From Sulfurospirillum halorespirans DSM 13726 (GTDB lineage Bacteria; Campylobacterota; Campylobacteria; Campylobacterales; Sulfurospirillaceae), in assembly GCF_001723605.1 (NCBI RefSeq), contig NZ_CP017111.1, positions 2,232,001 through 2,296,000 on the forward strand: 64,000 nucleotides of DNA. The letters are read 5' to 3'. Position numbers and translations under genes: made by a program. This document shows positions 19,852 through 29,652 of the stretch, piece by piece. Position 1 is the stretch's first letter. Each line of letters opens with the position of its first letter. Under the pieces are notes generated by a model. It was not told the DNA's origin. It saw nothing but the letters and a program-made list of their open reading frames with translations, and did no database searches.

Positions 19852-19914
19852 TAAGTACCTCTTTGGCTCAGTTTAGCTACAATTTTACCTTAATTCAATT
19901 TTGAAAGTGATGAG

Positions 19915-20804
19915 ATGAGAATTTTTTTGGAATACTACGCCCTCAAAGGTGTTCTACTCTTAACCAAATTGTTGCCAATACCTTTGATTTATGGGTTTTG
20001 TAAGCTTCTAGCAACACTTTTTTTTACGCTCGATAAGCGAAGACGTACCATTACCCTCCAAAACTTAGCCCTTGCCTACCCCCATAAAACAGAAGACGAA
20101 CGCTACACATTGGCAAAAAATATTTATAAAAGTGTTGCCATCAGCATTGCAGAAATGCTTCTTATGATGCACCAACGACTCGACATCGATGCCATGGTTT
20201 CAAACTATGAAGAAGCGCTTCATGAGTTAAAGCTCTATTTTGACGATGTAAACAGAGGTAAACTCCTTCTTACCGCACATTTTGGTAACTGGGAATTGCT
20301 GGCACACTTTCTCGCAAAACATGGCTATCCTATGGTCGTCATCGGGCGTAAAGGCAATAATCACCTCATTGAAGAGCACATCACAACCCCTTTTCGTACA
20401 CGCTATGGCAACACGCTTGCCCATAAAAGCAAAGCTATGGCGGCCATTGTGCGTGTCTTAAACCAAAAAAAATCGCAGGAATGCTGATCGATCAAAAATC
20501 AGGTGGCTCCAGTAGCATTAAAATCAATTTCTTTGGTCACCCTGCCGATACGATCAACTCGATCGGTCTGCTTAAACTTCGCTATGATCCTTCCGTTGTT
20601 CCACTTTTTATGGCGCGTCAAAGCAATGGGCGCTACAAGCTCATCATCGGATCAACCCAAGAGATTGCGTTGCCAGAGGAGCTTAACGAAACGGAGAAGA
20701 TTAAACGTCTCACCCAACACTACAACGACATCATCGAAGCGGTTATCAAAGAGTACCCCGAGCAGTGGTTTTGGATGCACGATCGATGGAGACTCTTTAA
20801 GTGA
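19915..20804 (+). pseudogene. lpxL: Lipid A biosynthesis acyltransferase (LpxL/HtrB), frameshifted
   Basis: Two reading frames add up to one LpxL/HtrB-type acyltransferase of about 296 residues. The first (19915-20487) carries a membrane segment and the catalytic Hx4E motif HFGNWEL. It stops seven residues after the frame breaks. The second (20481-20804) supplies the C-terminal third, with LIDQKSGG and the WFWMHDRW ending typical of the family. The break is at a run of eight A (20465-20472). A ninth A restores the expected NQKKIAGMLIDQK. This may be a homopolymer sequencing error, a phase-variable tract or a true mutation. As given, the product would be truncated. It is probably the first gene of a plus-strand trio. 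Confidence 0.88.
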
Positions 20805-21694
20805 CCCTGCTTATTTTAAGCGATGGGCGCATGGGGCACCTCAACCAGTCTATCGCCCTTGCCAAACACCTTGGAGCTCACTACGAGATACGCTCTGTGC
20901 ACTTTACATGTAAAGCGTACAAACTGCTCTCTTACCTGCTTGATCGTCTTAAAATGTACACCCCTTCTTTGTTTAAACTGGATCAGCCTCTAACGCAAAA
21001 CTACGATGGTATCGTCTCGGCAGGTTCAAGCACGTATTATGCGAACAAAACGCTTTCTCGAAAGCTTGGCATCAAATCTGTCACGATGATGCTTCCGCAA
21101 AGTTACCGTTATGATTTTGATCTGATCTTTGCGCAAGCACACGACAATCCGCCAAAACAAACTAACATCATCACCCTTCCTGCCAATTTTAGTTACGTGG
21201 AACCTAAAGGACTTTTTGCACCTAAAGGCAAATCGGTGGGGATTATTATCGGTGGAAATAATGCGCTTTTCAGGATGGATAAAGCCCATCTCAAAAGCCA
21301 GCTTGACTTCATTTTTGAACAATTTCAAGGCTGTGAAATCGCTGTGACCACGTCTCCAAGGACACCTAAAGAGATTGAAAAATTGGTAGGAAACTACCCT
21401 TTTGCGTACAGCGTGATTTTTTCAAACACTAAGATCAATCCCATTGCCGATTTTGTAGCGCATTGTGAGGTCGTTTTCATCACGATTGACTCCACATCAA
21501 TGATCAGCGAAGCGATCAGTTATGGCACCTCATGCGTTGAGATACTGCCACTGGGAAAAACGCAAAACAATAAATTTTTCACGATGACCCAAACCCTTGA
21601 AAAAGAGGGATATCTGCACCTTTTTGATGGCACTCTCGCTCATAATAGTCGAAAAATAGACTTTAACCACTACGCACAAAAGGTAAACGCATGA
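20801..21694 (+). CDS. ELM1/GtrOC1-family putative nucleotide-diphospho-sugar glycosyltransferase
   Basis: A 297-residue protein of the family named after mitochondrial fission ELM1, common in bacteria and thought to be glycosyltransferase-like. It opens with LILSDGRMGHLNQS and has SAGSSTYYAN, an IIIGGNNALF loop and a C-terminal TIDSTSMISEA motif resembling the GT-B nucleotide-sugar site. It starts at GTG 20801 overlapping the preceding stop (GTGA) and itself overlaps the next gene by ATGA. Position between an lpxL-type gene and a GT4 gene suggests lipid A or core assembly. The palindrome at 20904 is read HFTCK. Confidence 0.8.
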   Translation: MTLLILSDGRMGHLNQSIALAKHLGAHYEIRSVHFTCKAYKLLSYLLDRLKMYTPSLFKLDQPLTQNYDGIVSAGSSTYYANKTLSRKLGIKSVTMMLPQSYRYDFDLIFAQAHDNPPKQTNIITLPANFSYVEPKGLFAPKGKSVGIIIGGNNALFRMDKAHLKSQLDFIFEQFQGCEIAVTTSPRTPKEIEKLVGNYPFAYSVIFSNTKINPIADFVAHCEVVFITIDSTSMISEAISYGTSCVEILPLGKTQNNKFFTMTQTLEKEGYLHLFDGTLAHNSRKIDFNHYAQKVNA

Positions 21695-22794
21695 AAATCG
21701 TTCAACTCATCCCAGAACTGAATGAAGGTGGCGTAGAGAGAGGGGTCGTTGAGCTCTCACGCGAACTCGTTAAGTTGGGATTTGAGAGTGTTGTGATCAG
21801 CAACGGTGGCAAATTGGTCGAACAATTAGAACGTGATGGATCGTTACATGTAAAGGTCAATGTCTGCTCCAAAAACGTTCTCACTGCACCTTGGCGTATC
21901 TGGAAACTCTACCAAGCCCTTCAAAATATCAAGCCCGATCTTTTACATGTAAGAAGTCGCGTGCCTGCGTGGATGGTCTTTTTTGCCAATAAACTGTTGC
22001 ACCTTCCCATCGTTTCAACCGTACATGGCTTTAACTCGGTCAATCGCTACAGCGCCATTATGGTTAAAGCAGATCAGATTATCTGCGCTAGCTCTTTTTT
22101 AAAGACACATATCATTAAGCATTTTCATGCCGATCCTTCCAAGATTCACCTGATTCCAAGAGGGATTGACTTTAACTATTTCAATACCCATGAATTAGAT
22201 ACGAAGTTTATGGAGACCTTTCAACACGAGCATCATTTAACCCATAAGCGTGTTATTTTGCATGTGGCACGCATTACACACTGGAAAGATCAAGCCACTA
22301 CGATTCGCGCTTTTTTAGAGCTTCGTGCGAAGAGAGATGACATCAAGCTCTTTTTTGTGGGCGGCATTGATCCTAAGCGTCTCTCCTATTTTGAGGAACT
22401 TCAACGTTTAGTTTTCGATTCTGATTTTGCGAAAGATATTGTTTTTCTAGGAAGCCAATCCAAAATGAAAGAGCTTTACGCATTAGCGGACCTTACGATC
22501 TCCGCTTCCACCAAACCCGAAACCTTTGGACGCGCTAATGTCGAGAGCCTTGCGATGGGCGTACCCCTTTTGGCAACACCGATTGGTGCGACACAAGATT
22601 ATATTAAAGAGGGCGAAACAGGATTTTTCTTTGAGCCAAAAAATCACACTTCGTTAGCAAGTCTGATGCAAAAAGCACTCGAATATCCCTTTAATAAACA
22701 GAAAATTCAAGCGTTTGCCAAAACGCATTTTTCGCTCGAACAGATGGTAGAAAAAAATGTGGCGATTTACACCACATTCTCTTCTGATTTATAA
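21691..22794 (+). CDS. Glycosyltransferase family 4
   Basis: A 367-residue GT-B glycosyltransferase. The N-terminal acceptor half opens LIPELNEGGVERGVVEL. The C-terminal donor half has LHVARITHWKDQ, VGGIDPKR and the nucleotide-sugar motif STKPETFGRANVESLAMG, whose E-x7-E pattern marks retaining GT4 enzymes. It probably adds a sugar to lipopolysaccharide core. Two palindromes lie 99 bases apart (21844, 21943), read SLHVK and LLHVR. Its last 28 bases overlap the convergent O-antigen ligase gene, so the two transcripts would be complementary there. Confidence 0.9.
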   Translation: MKIVQLIPELNEGGVERGVVELSRELVKLGFESVVISNGGKLVEQLERDGSLHVKVNVCSKNVLTAPWRIWKLYQALQNIKPDLLHVRSRVPAWMVFFANKLLHLPIVSTVHGFNSVNRYSAIMVKADQIICASSFLKTHIIKHFHADPSKIHLIPRGIDFNYFNTHELDTKFMETFQHEHHLTHKRVILHVARITHWKDQATTIRAFLELRAKRDDIKLFFVGGIDPKRLSYFEELQRLVFDSDFAKDIVFLGSQSKMKELYALADLTISASTKPETFGRANVESLAMGVPLLATPIGATQDYIKEGETGFFFEPKNHTSLASLMQKALEYPFNKQKIQAFAKTHFSLEQMVEKNVAIYTTFSSDL

Positions 22795-23996
22795 GGCCTC
22801 TTTTCCTGCAAATATGCCTTTTGATAATTGAAAATCATCGCAAAGACAGAAATTGATAAAATCATAAAGAAGGACCACGTTCCACTTGAGAGCGAAAATC
22901 CACTATTGAGTAGCGAGAAAGAGTACCACACGCCCATACTTCCGATTAAAACAACAGAACCTGAGCGGTAGACTATTTTTGCAATTGTAAAAAGTAAGAA
23001 AAGGGCAAATGCAATTCCCACAAGACCTTGTTCTGCTAGAATATCCATCCATGGACTATGCGCATGAAATTGTCCTTCTCCCGTTTTGGGATTGATCTCA
23101 TGACTTTCAAAAGAGTCTTTGTAATATTCAAACTGCCTATCGCGAAAATTTTTAAAACCAACCCCTAAAATTGGGTTATCTTTAAACTCCTCAAAGGCTG
23201 TTAGCCAAATAGAAACACGTGTATGTTTTTGATCTTCAAAGGGATGTGCCAATGTTAAGATGCGTGCTTGCAGTTGAGGTGTCATAGAGACAACAACCGC
23301 TGAGATGACTAAAAAACTGCCTAATGCCATAAAGGCCCATTTACGATACGGGCTGACCCAGGCAATGAATGGTAAAAAGATGGCGAGTAAAAGCAATGGT
23401 CCTCGTGCTCCCGATAAAGGTATCGTTAAAAGCATACCCATCAGTACCACACCATAGAGAAGATACTCTTTTGTTCTCTGTCCCTTCAGTGCTAATAAAG
23501 CACCAAAAAAACCAATCCAAAGAGGAAAACTGTATGCAAAAATTCTGTTATGACCAAACAAATCCGTCACACGTGAGGCTTGGATCGGCGTACCAAAAAG
23601 ATTAAAACCAATAATAAATTGAATAAGGGCATTCGCCACAATAAACAAAATAACAATCATTTGAACGCGTATATAACGATCGATATAGGCTTTGGTTATA
23701 AACGTTGATTTGATGGCAACATAAAGCAAACACCATAAAAAAACTTGAAGTGCGCTACTCATGGCACTGTAGGGATTCACTGCCCACAACGCACTGCTAA
23801 AGATGTACGAACACCAACATGCTAAGGCAATAAAAATGGGATCATTAAAAACATCCCAACGCCTTTTTACAATCACATCAATTAAAAAAACCAAAACGAT
23901 CACCCCAGTCACAGCCTTATAAGACTTTCCAATGAAAAAGCTAAGGGAGAGTAGGTAAAACAGATATTCTAAAATTTTATCGCGATTTATTGCCAT
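22767..23996 (-). CDS. waaL: O-antigen ligase (WaaL/Wzy_C family)
   Basis: A 409-residue protein with about ten to twelve hydrophobic segments and one long periplasmic loop near residues 270-335. The loop holds GVGFKNFRDRQ and FHAHSPWMDILAEQG, the histidine-bearing motif of O-antigen ligases. These enzymes attach undecaprenol-linked O-chains to lipid A-core. Wzy polymerases share the domain, so that role is a less likely alternative. It is transcribed toward the GT4 gene and overlaps it at the 3' end. A candidate promoter region lies in the 148-base gap shared with the gene at 24145. Confidence 0.87.
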   Translation of the reverse strand: MAINRDKILEYLFYLLSLSFFIGKSYKAVTGVIVLVFLIDVIVKRRWDVFNDPIFIALACWCSYIFSSALWAVNPYSAMSSALQVFLWCLLYVAIKSTFITKAYIDRYIRVQMIVILFIVANALIQFIIGFNLFGTPIQASRVTDLFGHNRIFAYSFPLWIGFFGALLALKGQRTKEYLLYGVVLMGMLLTIPLSGARGPLLLLAIFLPFIAWVSPYRKWAFMALGSFLVISAVVVSMTPQLQARILTLAHPFEDQKHTRVSIWLTAFEEFKDNPILGVGFKNFRDRQFEYYKDSFESHEINPKTGEGQFHAHSPWMDILAEQGLVGIAFALFLLFTIAKIVYRSGSVVLIGSMGVWYSFSLLNSGFSLSSGTWSFFMILSISVFAMIFNYQKAYLQEKRPYKSEENVV

Positions 23997-24104
23997 GTGT
24001 ATCCTTTATGCCACGTTAACTGTGCGCAGGAATTATAGCAGATTGAAAAACCTCCTGCAAATATTCTGCACACTTATTTTAGGTCGTTATCATTGAAAAT
24101 GGGT

Positions 24105-24110
24105 TATACT
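24105..24110 (+). promoter_or_regulatory. -10 box of the glycosyltransferase at 24145
   Basis: TATACT lies 35 bases before the ATG at 24145, in the gap divergent from the O-antigen ligase gene. Confidence 0.4.
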
Positions 24111-24144
24111 TGAAGCTCTAAGCTTGTTTTATTGAGGATATTTT

Positions 24145-25119
24145 ATGCTTCACTATCTTTTTAGACACAATAAAGATTATTCACGTTTTAATATTATCAA
24201 ACACCTCTTAAAAGATCTTACATGTAAAAATGATATTTTTATCTTATTGCCTTTTTCCAAGAACCAGTTTTTCAAACATTTTTTTAAACGTAACCGCATT
24301 GTCAATGATTTTTTTATCTCAAACTATGACACCTATGTCAATGATAGAGAAAAAATCAGCCCATACAATCCAAGGGCATGGTGGAAATACCTTCAAGATT
24401 GGGTTAATTTTAAATTCTCAAAGTATCTTCTCTGCGATACTCAAGCACATTTTGACTATTGGCAAAAACTCTTTGGAACCTTTAAAGGAGAGCATTTTGT
24501 CTTACCGGTTTTAGCCGATACCTCGCTTTACTATCCTGCAAAAGATCCCATCATACATGAACCAAAACGTATTCTATTTTATGGCTCTTTTATCCCTTTA
24601 CATGGTATTGATGTTATCTTAAAAGCTTTCGCACTGCTTGAAAAAGAGCAGATTGCTTTTCAAGCGCAGGTGATTGGCAAAGGGCAAATGTTTTCAGCAA
24701 TGAAAGCGTTATATGAAAAACTTCATCTTTGCAATGTCGAAATGAATGGTCTTTTTATGAATGAACAAGCACTGGTCGATGAGATACGAAAAGCTGACAT
24801 CGTTCTTGGTATCTTTGGACATAGCCAAAAAGCTTTTTCAGTGATTCCCAATAAAGCATACCAAGCACTTGCCTGTCAAAAGGCACTGATTACGATGACG
24901 ACCCCTACGATGTATGAATTTTTTAATGATCATGAAATCCTTATGTGTCCAAATACCCCCGAAGCGTTAGCAGAGGCGATGAAAAAACTGATCAACGACA
25001 CGGCATTATTGCAACAGTATCAAACCAATGGCTACCAAGCCTTTAGCGAGCTGTATCAACAGACGCAAAAACGTTTTGAGCATTTTATTCACACGATAGA
25101 TCAGTCATTAGGCTCATAA
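24145..25119 (+). CDS. Glycosyltransferase (GT-B, GT4-like)
   Basis: A 324-residue protein. The N-terminal part is divergent and basic. The C-terminal part has ILFYGSFIPLHGID, VIGKGQ and GIFGHSQKAFSVIPNKAYQALAC, which match the donor half of GT4 enzymes, with the conserved pattern before the final helix. The ATG follows TGAGGAT. It stands alone between the O-antigen ligase and the heptosyltransferase, so a core-sugar transfer role is likely but the sugar is unknown. The palindrome at 24218 is read LTCKN. Confidence 0.85.
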   Translation: MLHYLFRHNKDYSRFNIIKHLLKDLTCKNDIFILLPFSKNQFFKHFFKRNRIVNDFFISNYDTYVNDREKISPYNPRAWWKYLQDWVNFKFSKYLLCDTQAHFDYWQKLFGTFKGEHFVLPVLADTSLYYPAKDPIIHEPKRILFYGSFIPLHGIDVILKAFALLEKEQIAFQAQVIGKGQMFSAMKALYEKLHLCNVEMNGLFMNEQALVDEIRKADIVLGIFGHSQKAFSVIPNKAYQALACQKALITMTTPTMYEFFNDHEILMCPNTPEALAEAMKKLINDTALLQQYQTNGYQAFSELYQQTQKRFEHFIHTIDQSLGS

Positions 25120-25206
25120 CCCAAATGATGCTATCAACGTTACATGTAACGTTTGATTTAATACAATTTTCGACAATCTTAACCAACTCTAAAGGTATTT
25201 AAAACG

Positions 25207-26094
25207 ATGAATTTAGCTGTTATCAAATTTAGTGCTCTTGGCGATATTGCTGAGAGTTTACCTGTTTTAAGAGCGTTCAAACAGACTCCAACCATTATTA
25301 CGTCGCCTCTTGGCAAAGCTTTGCTTCAAGATGAATTTGATGATTTTATGATTTTATCCAATAAAAAAGCACTCACCCTGGCCAAACTGATTTGGAAGAT
25401 TCGAAAACAGAAGTTTGATTGGTTGATTGATTTACAAAACAACGATAGAAGTCGTTTGATTGATTACCTCTCTAACGCTTCACGTATTGCGAACCATGAT
25501 ACCATTGTACTGACACAAAACATTAATACGATTTTATATGAAATTGCACAAAAAACGTCGCTTGTTAACCCACTAGATACGACCTTTGTTTCCAAAGAGC
25601 GTTCTTACATTGTCTTAAATTGTGGTTCAAGTCCCAAGTGGGCTTCCAAACGTCTTCCAGCGCATAAATGGCATGAGATCAGTGCCTTGCTTTATGAGCG
25701 ATTTCACCTCCCCTTTATCTTGACGGGTGACGCATCTGAGAAGGAATACGTTGAAGAGATACTCAAATCAATCGTCGGAGAAAAAAAGAGTGTTGCAGGG
25801 AAAACGACACTTCAAGATCTCAAAAAAATTCTGAGTGAAGCTTTCTTAACGGTTTCCACCGATTCGGGTCCTATGCATCTATCCGCTGTTCAAAAAACAC
25901 CGACCATTGGTCTTTTTGGACCGACAAACTGGATCAAAGCAGCTCCTTATGGATCGTGGTCAACTGCGGTATATGATACACACTTTTATGCGAATGCGAC
26001 ACCGCCGATGAAAAGTTTGATGGAACACGATCACTATTTTGATCACATCAGTATCGATCAAGCATTAGTCACATTGTCGGCGTATCTTGTGTAA
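25207..26094 (+). CDS. waaC: ADP-heptose:LPS heptosyltransferase (GT9)
   Basis: A 295-residue GT9 enzyme transferring L-glycero-D-manno-heptose to Kdo of the inner core. The opening VIKFSALGDIAESLPVLRA is the WaaC/WaaF N-terminus. STDSGPMHLSAVQKTPTIGLFGPTN, around residues 219-243, contains the conserved ADP-heptose site (D-S-G-x-x-H). The family usually has about 320-340 residues, so this is a compact member. WaaC (heptosyltransferase I) is more likely than WaaF. Its donor comes from the gmhA-hldE-gmhB genes just downstream on the other strand. Confidence 0.88.
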   Translation: MNLAVIKFSALGDIAESLPVLRAFKQTPTIITSPLGKALLQDEFDDFMILSNKKALTLAKLIWKIRKQKFDWLIDLQNNDRSRLIDYLSNASRIANHDTIVLTQNINTILYEIAQKTSLVNPLDTTFVSKERSYIVLNCGSSPKWASKRLPAHKWHEISALLYERFHLPFILTGDASEKEYVEEILKSIVGEKKSVAGKTTLQDLKKILSEAFLTVSTDSGPMHLSAVQKTPTIGLFGPTNWIKAAPYGSWSTAVYDTHFYANATPPMKSLMEHDHYFDHISIDQALVTLSAYLV

Positions 26095-26106
26095 GCAATC
26101 GTTTCT

Positions 26107-27120
26107 TTATGCACGAATGGTTTTCATAAAACCTTCTATTCTAAACCAAAAAAATCGCATCAAGTCGCTCAAGTGCCGCACTCTCATCACTCTTCTTGAA
26201 TAGATTTTTTGATTGGGCACCAAGATGGAAGGTTCTGAGTTTTGCACGATTTTGTCGATCATCGCAAGTAAATTATACTCCTCAAGAACGCGTCTACGTG
26301 CCTCTTTCACCGCCTCAAAACGCCTTTCATATTCTCCCTCGTGTTCTATAATTTCCTTAATTTTCGCAATGGAGCCTTCAATATCGTGAATATCGATTTG
26401 AATCACGCTCTCTTTGGGAAAATAGTCATACACATTCGGACACCCACAATAAATGGGAACACACCATCCTAAAAACGCATCCGCAAGCTTTTCAGTCCAA
26501 ACGTGTTTTTCAATATGATTTTCAACGGCAACATGAAATTCATACGGATCCAAAGCATCTGCTTTAAGATCAATCCACTTAAATCCTTTGCCAAAACGTT
26601 CAAGTTCAGGTACCGCCTCTTGCAATTTTTGGGTAAATTCATACCGCAACTTGTGCATGGTATGCCCTTGTTGCTTATTTGAGCAGACGGTTGATATTTT
26701 TTTAGTTTTAGTAGGGTTTGTTACGCGAAGGATTTCATCATACGTTTTGCCATAAAACCATGTATTGCCCGTTTGTGAACGAATCGCATTGGGGTGCGGT
26801 AACGTTTTCTCACCATGGTTGGTGATGAGATAGTGAAACTGTCCTGCAAATGCTCTACCATAGTAACTAATGGAACTAGGCTCCGTCGTTACAAGAATGG
26901 TATTTTCTCTAGGGCACTGCAGTGGCTCTATCTTATGAGGGACAATGCTGGCAATATCATCAAGGACAACGAGCCAATCGTAATTTTGATCGAGTGGATC
27001 AAACGTAAATTGGCACTTTCCCCAAATGCCCTGACTATGAGATGTCTGTTTTTTAAAGGTGCTCTCTTGATTGCTACGACTTCCTCGCTCTGTTATCTTA
27101 ACGCGAATATAGGTCTGCAA
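26107..27120 (-). CDS. Glycosyltransferase family 10 (fucosyltransferase-like)
   Basis: A 337-residue protein. The C-terminal half carries the GT10 donor motif. After FHVAVENH come an invariant-type ENHIEKHVWTEKLADAFL segment and then PIYCGCPNVYDYFP, as in bacterial alpha-1,3/4-fucosyltransferases that use GDP-fucose. It begins at TTG 27120, since no ATG is available. It lies next to gmhA, 15 kb from the GDP-fucose genes gmd and fcl in this window. A fucose or related GDP-sugar transfer to core or O-chain is inferred. Confidence 0.83.
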   Translation of the reverse strand: MQTYIRVKITERGSRSNQESTFKKQTSHSQGIWGKCQFTFDPLDQNYDWLVVLDDIASIVPHKIEPLQCPRENTILVTTEPSSISYYGRAFAGQFHYLITNHGEKTLPHPNAIRSQTGNTWFYGKTYDEILRVTNPTKTKKISTVCSNKQQGHTMHKLRYEFTQKLQEAVPELERFGKGFKWIDLKADALDPYEFHVAVENHIEKHVWTEKLADAFLGWCVPIYCGCPNVYDYFPKESVIQIDIHDIEGSIAKIKEIIEHEGEYERRFEAVKEARRRVLEEYNLLAMIDKIVQNSEPSILVPNQKIYSRRVMRVRHLSDLMRFFWFRIEGFMKTIRA

Positions 27121-27128
27121 TGCTTGCC

Positions 27129-27704
27129 CTACCCATTCGTTTTAAAGTGAGTATCGATCGCTTGGCAAATAATATGCCCGATCATAATGTGCATCTCTTG
27201 AATACGCGGTGTATCCTCACTTGGGACAATGATGTTTATGTCGCAAAATTCACTCATCACGCCACCGTCTCGTCCGCTTAAACCGATGGTACGACATCCC
27301 ATATGTTTGGCTAGGCTAAGCGCTCGTACCACATTTTTACTGTGACCACTCGTTGAGATGCCAATAAGAACATCTCCTTCCCTTGCTAAGGCTTCGACTT
27401 GACGATCATATATACGATCAAATCCATAGTCATTTCCAACAGCCGTTAAGACAGAGGTATCCGTTGTCAGAGCAATTCCCGCAAGTCCTCGCCGCTCAAT
27501 TTTATAGCGTCCACTGAGCTCTGCTGCAATATGTTGCGCATCCGCAGCACTTCCACCGTTACCACACAGTAAGATTTTATTGCCATTTTTCAGTGCTTCA
27601 ATCGCAATGATAGAAGCCGTATAAATATGGCTTTGTAAATTCGAAAGTGTTTTTTCAACGACCTCTTTATGCGCCTGAATTTCGTTGTAAATCATCTCCA
27701 TCAT
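27129..27704 (-). CDS. gmhA: Sedoheptulose-7-phosphate isomerase (phosphoheptose isomerase)
   Basis: A 191-residue SIS-domain enzyme turning sedoheptulose-7-phosphate into D-glycero-D-manno-heptose-7-phosphate, the first step to ADP-heptose. It has [20 protein letters not shown] and the second SIS loop [12 protein letters not shown]. The late HxMxxH-type segment [11 protein letters not shown] holds the metal histidines. The length matches the family. The ATG overlaps the hldE stop (ATGA). Confidence 0.95.
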   Translation of the reverse strand: MMEMIYNEIQAHKEVVEKTLSNLQSHIYTASIIAIEALKNGNKILLCGNGGSAADAQHIAAELSGRYKIERRGLAGIALTTDTSVLTAVGNDYGFDRIYDRQVEALAREGDVLIGISTSGHSKNVVRALSLAKHMGCRTIGLSGRDGGVMSEFCDINIIVPSEDTPRIQEMHIMIGHIICQAIDTHFKTNG

Positions 27705-29119
27705 TTTTGGTGAATCCTTTCAATGATTCTAGTCGTACTTTTACCCTCAATAAACTGAACCAATCGTACCTCTTTGGCAATATTGCTTCCCACAACGTCC
27801 TTGCCTTCGTAATCAGCCCCTTTAACCAAAATATCGGGTTTAAGGACAGAAATAAGCTCAAGTGGGGTATCTTCTTCAAAAGGAACAACGTAGCTGACCG
27901 ATTCTAAACTAGCTAAGATGTACGCTCGGTCTTCTAAAGTGTTTATAGGTCGATGCTCACCTTTTAGTCGCTTGATCGAATCATCCGAATTAAGCCCAAT
28001 AATCAGTATGTCGCCAAAGCTTTTCGCTACTTCAAGGTACTTCACATGCCCTACATGTAAAATGTCAAAACAACCATTGGTAAAGACAATTTTTTGATGT
28101 TTTTTGGTTTGAAGAAGGCGTGTGATCTCTTCGATGCTTTTAAGTTTACTCTCAGCCGTTGCACTTCGAAGGCTATGCTCATACGCATCAATTTCATCCA
28201 GTGTGACGGTTGCACTTCCAAGTTTTCCCACAACTACTGCGGCCGCTTTATTGGCAAAAGATGCCGCTTCTTGAATACTTTGCCCAGAAGCATACGCATA
28301 CCCTAAAGCTGCCAGTACGGTATCGCCAGCACCCGTAACATCGTACACTTCACGTGCAACGGTTGGCATTTTAAGAAACTGCTCACCAAAGATTGCCATT
28401 CCATCTTCCGAGAGCGTTATAATGGCGTACTCAAGATCCAAACTCTCTTTGAGTAAAGTTCCAGCTTTGTGCAAGCTTTCATCATCGTTTATAGCAATTT
28501 TGGTAGCAAGACTTGCCTCTTTTTTATTGGGCGTAATCAGCGTCGCTCCACTGTATTTGTGGTAATCATCCCCTTTGGGATCGACAAAAATAGGCTTTTG
28601 ATATTTTTTGGCAAGCTCAATCACTTTACATGTAAAGTTTGGTGTCAAAACACCTTTGCCATAATCGGAGAGTAAAATGACATCTACTTTGGGTATATAC
28701 GCAACGCATTGCGCTAAAAGTGCTTCTGCTGAAGTTTCAGTGATGTCATCTTTGGATTCGCTATCATAACGCACTACTTGTTGATGAGAGGCAATGACAC
28801 GGCTCTTCTTACTGGTTTTGCGACCCTCTTGCACAACCATTCCAGCTGTGTCAAGACCTTGAAGTAAAAGCGTTTCAAGCAATTCTTTCCCATTTAAATC
28901 ATCCCCAATCACACTTGCAACACTGACATGCGCACCTAAACTCACCAGATTGTTGACCACATTGCCAGCCCCACCAAGGACGGTACTTTCACGCTGTATA
29001 TCCACCACTTGAACCGGTGCTTCAGGAGAGATGCGTTCGCATTTACCCCAAAGGTAATGATCTAACATCATATCGCCGATAACTAAAATATGAGGCTGTG
29101 TTGTGCCGTTTCTTTTCAT
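27701..29119 (-). CDS. hldE: Bifunctional heptose-7-phosphate kinase / heptose-1-phosphate adenylyltransferase
   Basis: A 472-residue two-domain enzyme. The N-terminal PfkB-type kinase starts [13 protein letters not shown] and has the anion-hole and base motif [13 protein letters not shown]. The C-terminal nucleotidyltransferase has [17 protein letters not shown], with HxGH. It catalyses steps two and four of ADP-heptose synthesis; GmhB removes a phosphate in between. It is coupled to gmhA. The palindrome at 28626 is read NFTCK, and CTACATGTAA at 28051 falls in the LHVGH nucleotidyltransferase motif. Confidence 0.96.
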   Translation of the reverse strand: MKRNGTTQPHILVIGDMMLDHYLWGKCERISPEAPVQVVDIQRESTVLGGAGNVVNNLVSLGAHVSVASVIGDDLNGKELLETLLLQGLDTAGMVVQEGRKTSKKSRVIASHQQVVRYDSESKDDITETSAEALLAQCVAYIPKVDVILLSDYGKGVLTPNFTCKVIELAKKYQKPIFVDPKGDDYHKYSGATLITPNKKEASLATKIAINDDESLHKAGTLLKESLDLEYAIITLSEDGMAIFGEQFLKMPTVAREVYDVTGAGDTVLAALGYAYASGQSIQEAASFANKAAAVVVGKLGSATVTLDEIDAYEHSLRSATAESKLKSIEEITRLLQTKKHQKIVFTNGCFDILHVGHVKYLEVAKSFGDILIIGLNSDDSIKRLKGEHRPINTLEDRAYILASLESVSYVVPFEEDTPLELISVLKPDILVKGADYEGKDVVGSNIAKEVRLVQFIEGKSTTRIIERIHQK

Positions 29120-29145
29120 GCAGTACTCTTAGTGGTTTCTTTTGA

Positions 29146-29652
29146 TTATTTAATGAAATTAATTGTATCCAAAAGAAAATTAACGCAATATTTAGCCTTT
29201 GGTGAGTGCTCACATCCAAGAAGGATTGTCTGCTCAATCCCAACCCCATGTGCCGCTTCGATGTCGCTTGGTTTATCGCCAATCATCCACGAGTGTGTCA
29301 CATCAATATCAAACGCTTTAATGGCTGCTTTAAACATGCCACTTTTAGGCTTTCGACACGCACAATTCACTTCAGGCGCATGCGGACAGTGGTAAACTGC
29401 ATCGATTGTGATCTTTGCATGTAAAAGTTCTTGGCGCATCCATGCCGTTAGTTTTTGAAAGTCTTCTTCGCTGTAATACCCTCGTCCGATGCCTGACTGG
29501 TTGGTGACGATGATGAGCAGATACCCTAGTTTTTGAAAATGTCTCAACGCTTCAAAAACGCTTTCGCAAAATTCAAAATCTTCGATCTTAGAGACATAGG
29601 CTTTATCGATATTAATGACACCATCACGGTCTAAAAATACCGCCTTTTGCAT
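29146..29652 (-). CDS. gmhB: D-glycero-D-manno-heptose-1,7-bisphosphate 7-phosphatase
   Basis: A 168-residue HAD phosphatase. The catalytic motif FLDRDGVIN gives the nucleophile and acid aspartates. The threonine motif is TNQSGIGRGY, and the zinc loop CPHAPEVNCACRKP has the Cys/His ligands typical of GmhB and histidinol phosphatases. The late MIGDKPSDIEAA supplies the last acidic motif. It is slightly shorter than the usual 180-190. The order gmhB-hldE-gmhA gives a complete ADP-heptose operon. Confidence 0.94.
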   Translation of the reverse strand: MQKAVFLDRDGVINIDKAYVSKIEDFEFCESVFEALRHFQKLGYLLIIVTNQSGIGRGYYSEEDFQKLTAWMRQELLHAKITIDAVYHCPHAPEVNCACRKPKSGMFKAAIKAFDIDVTHSWMIGDKPSDIEAAHGVGIEQTILLGCEHSPKAKYCVNFLLDTINFIK

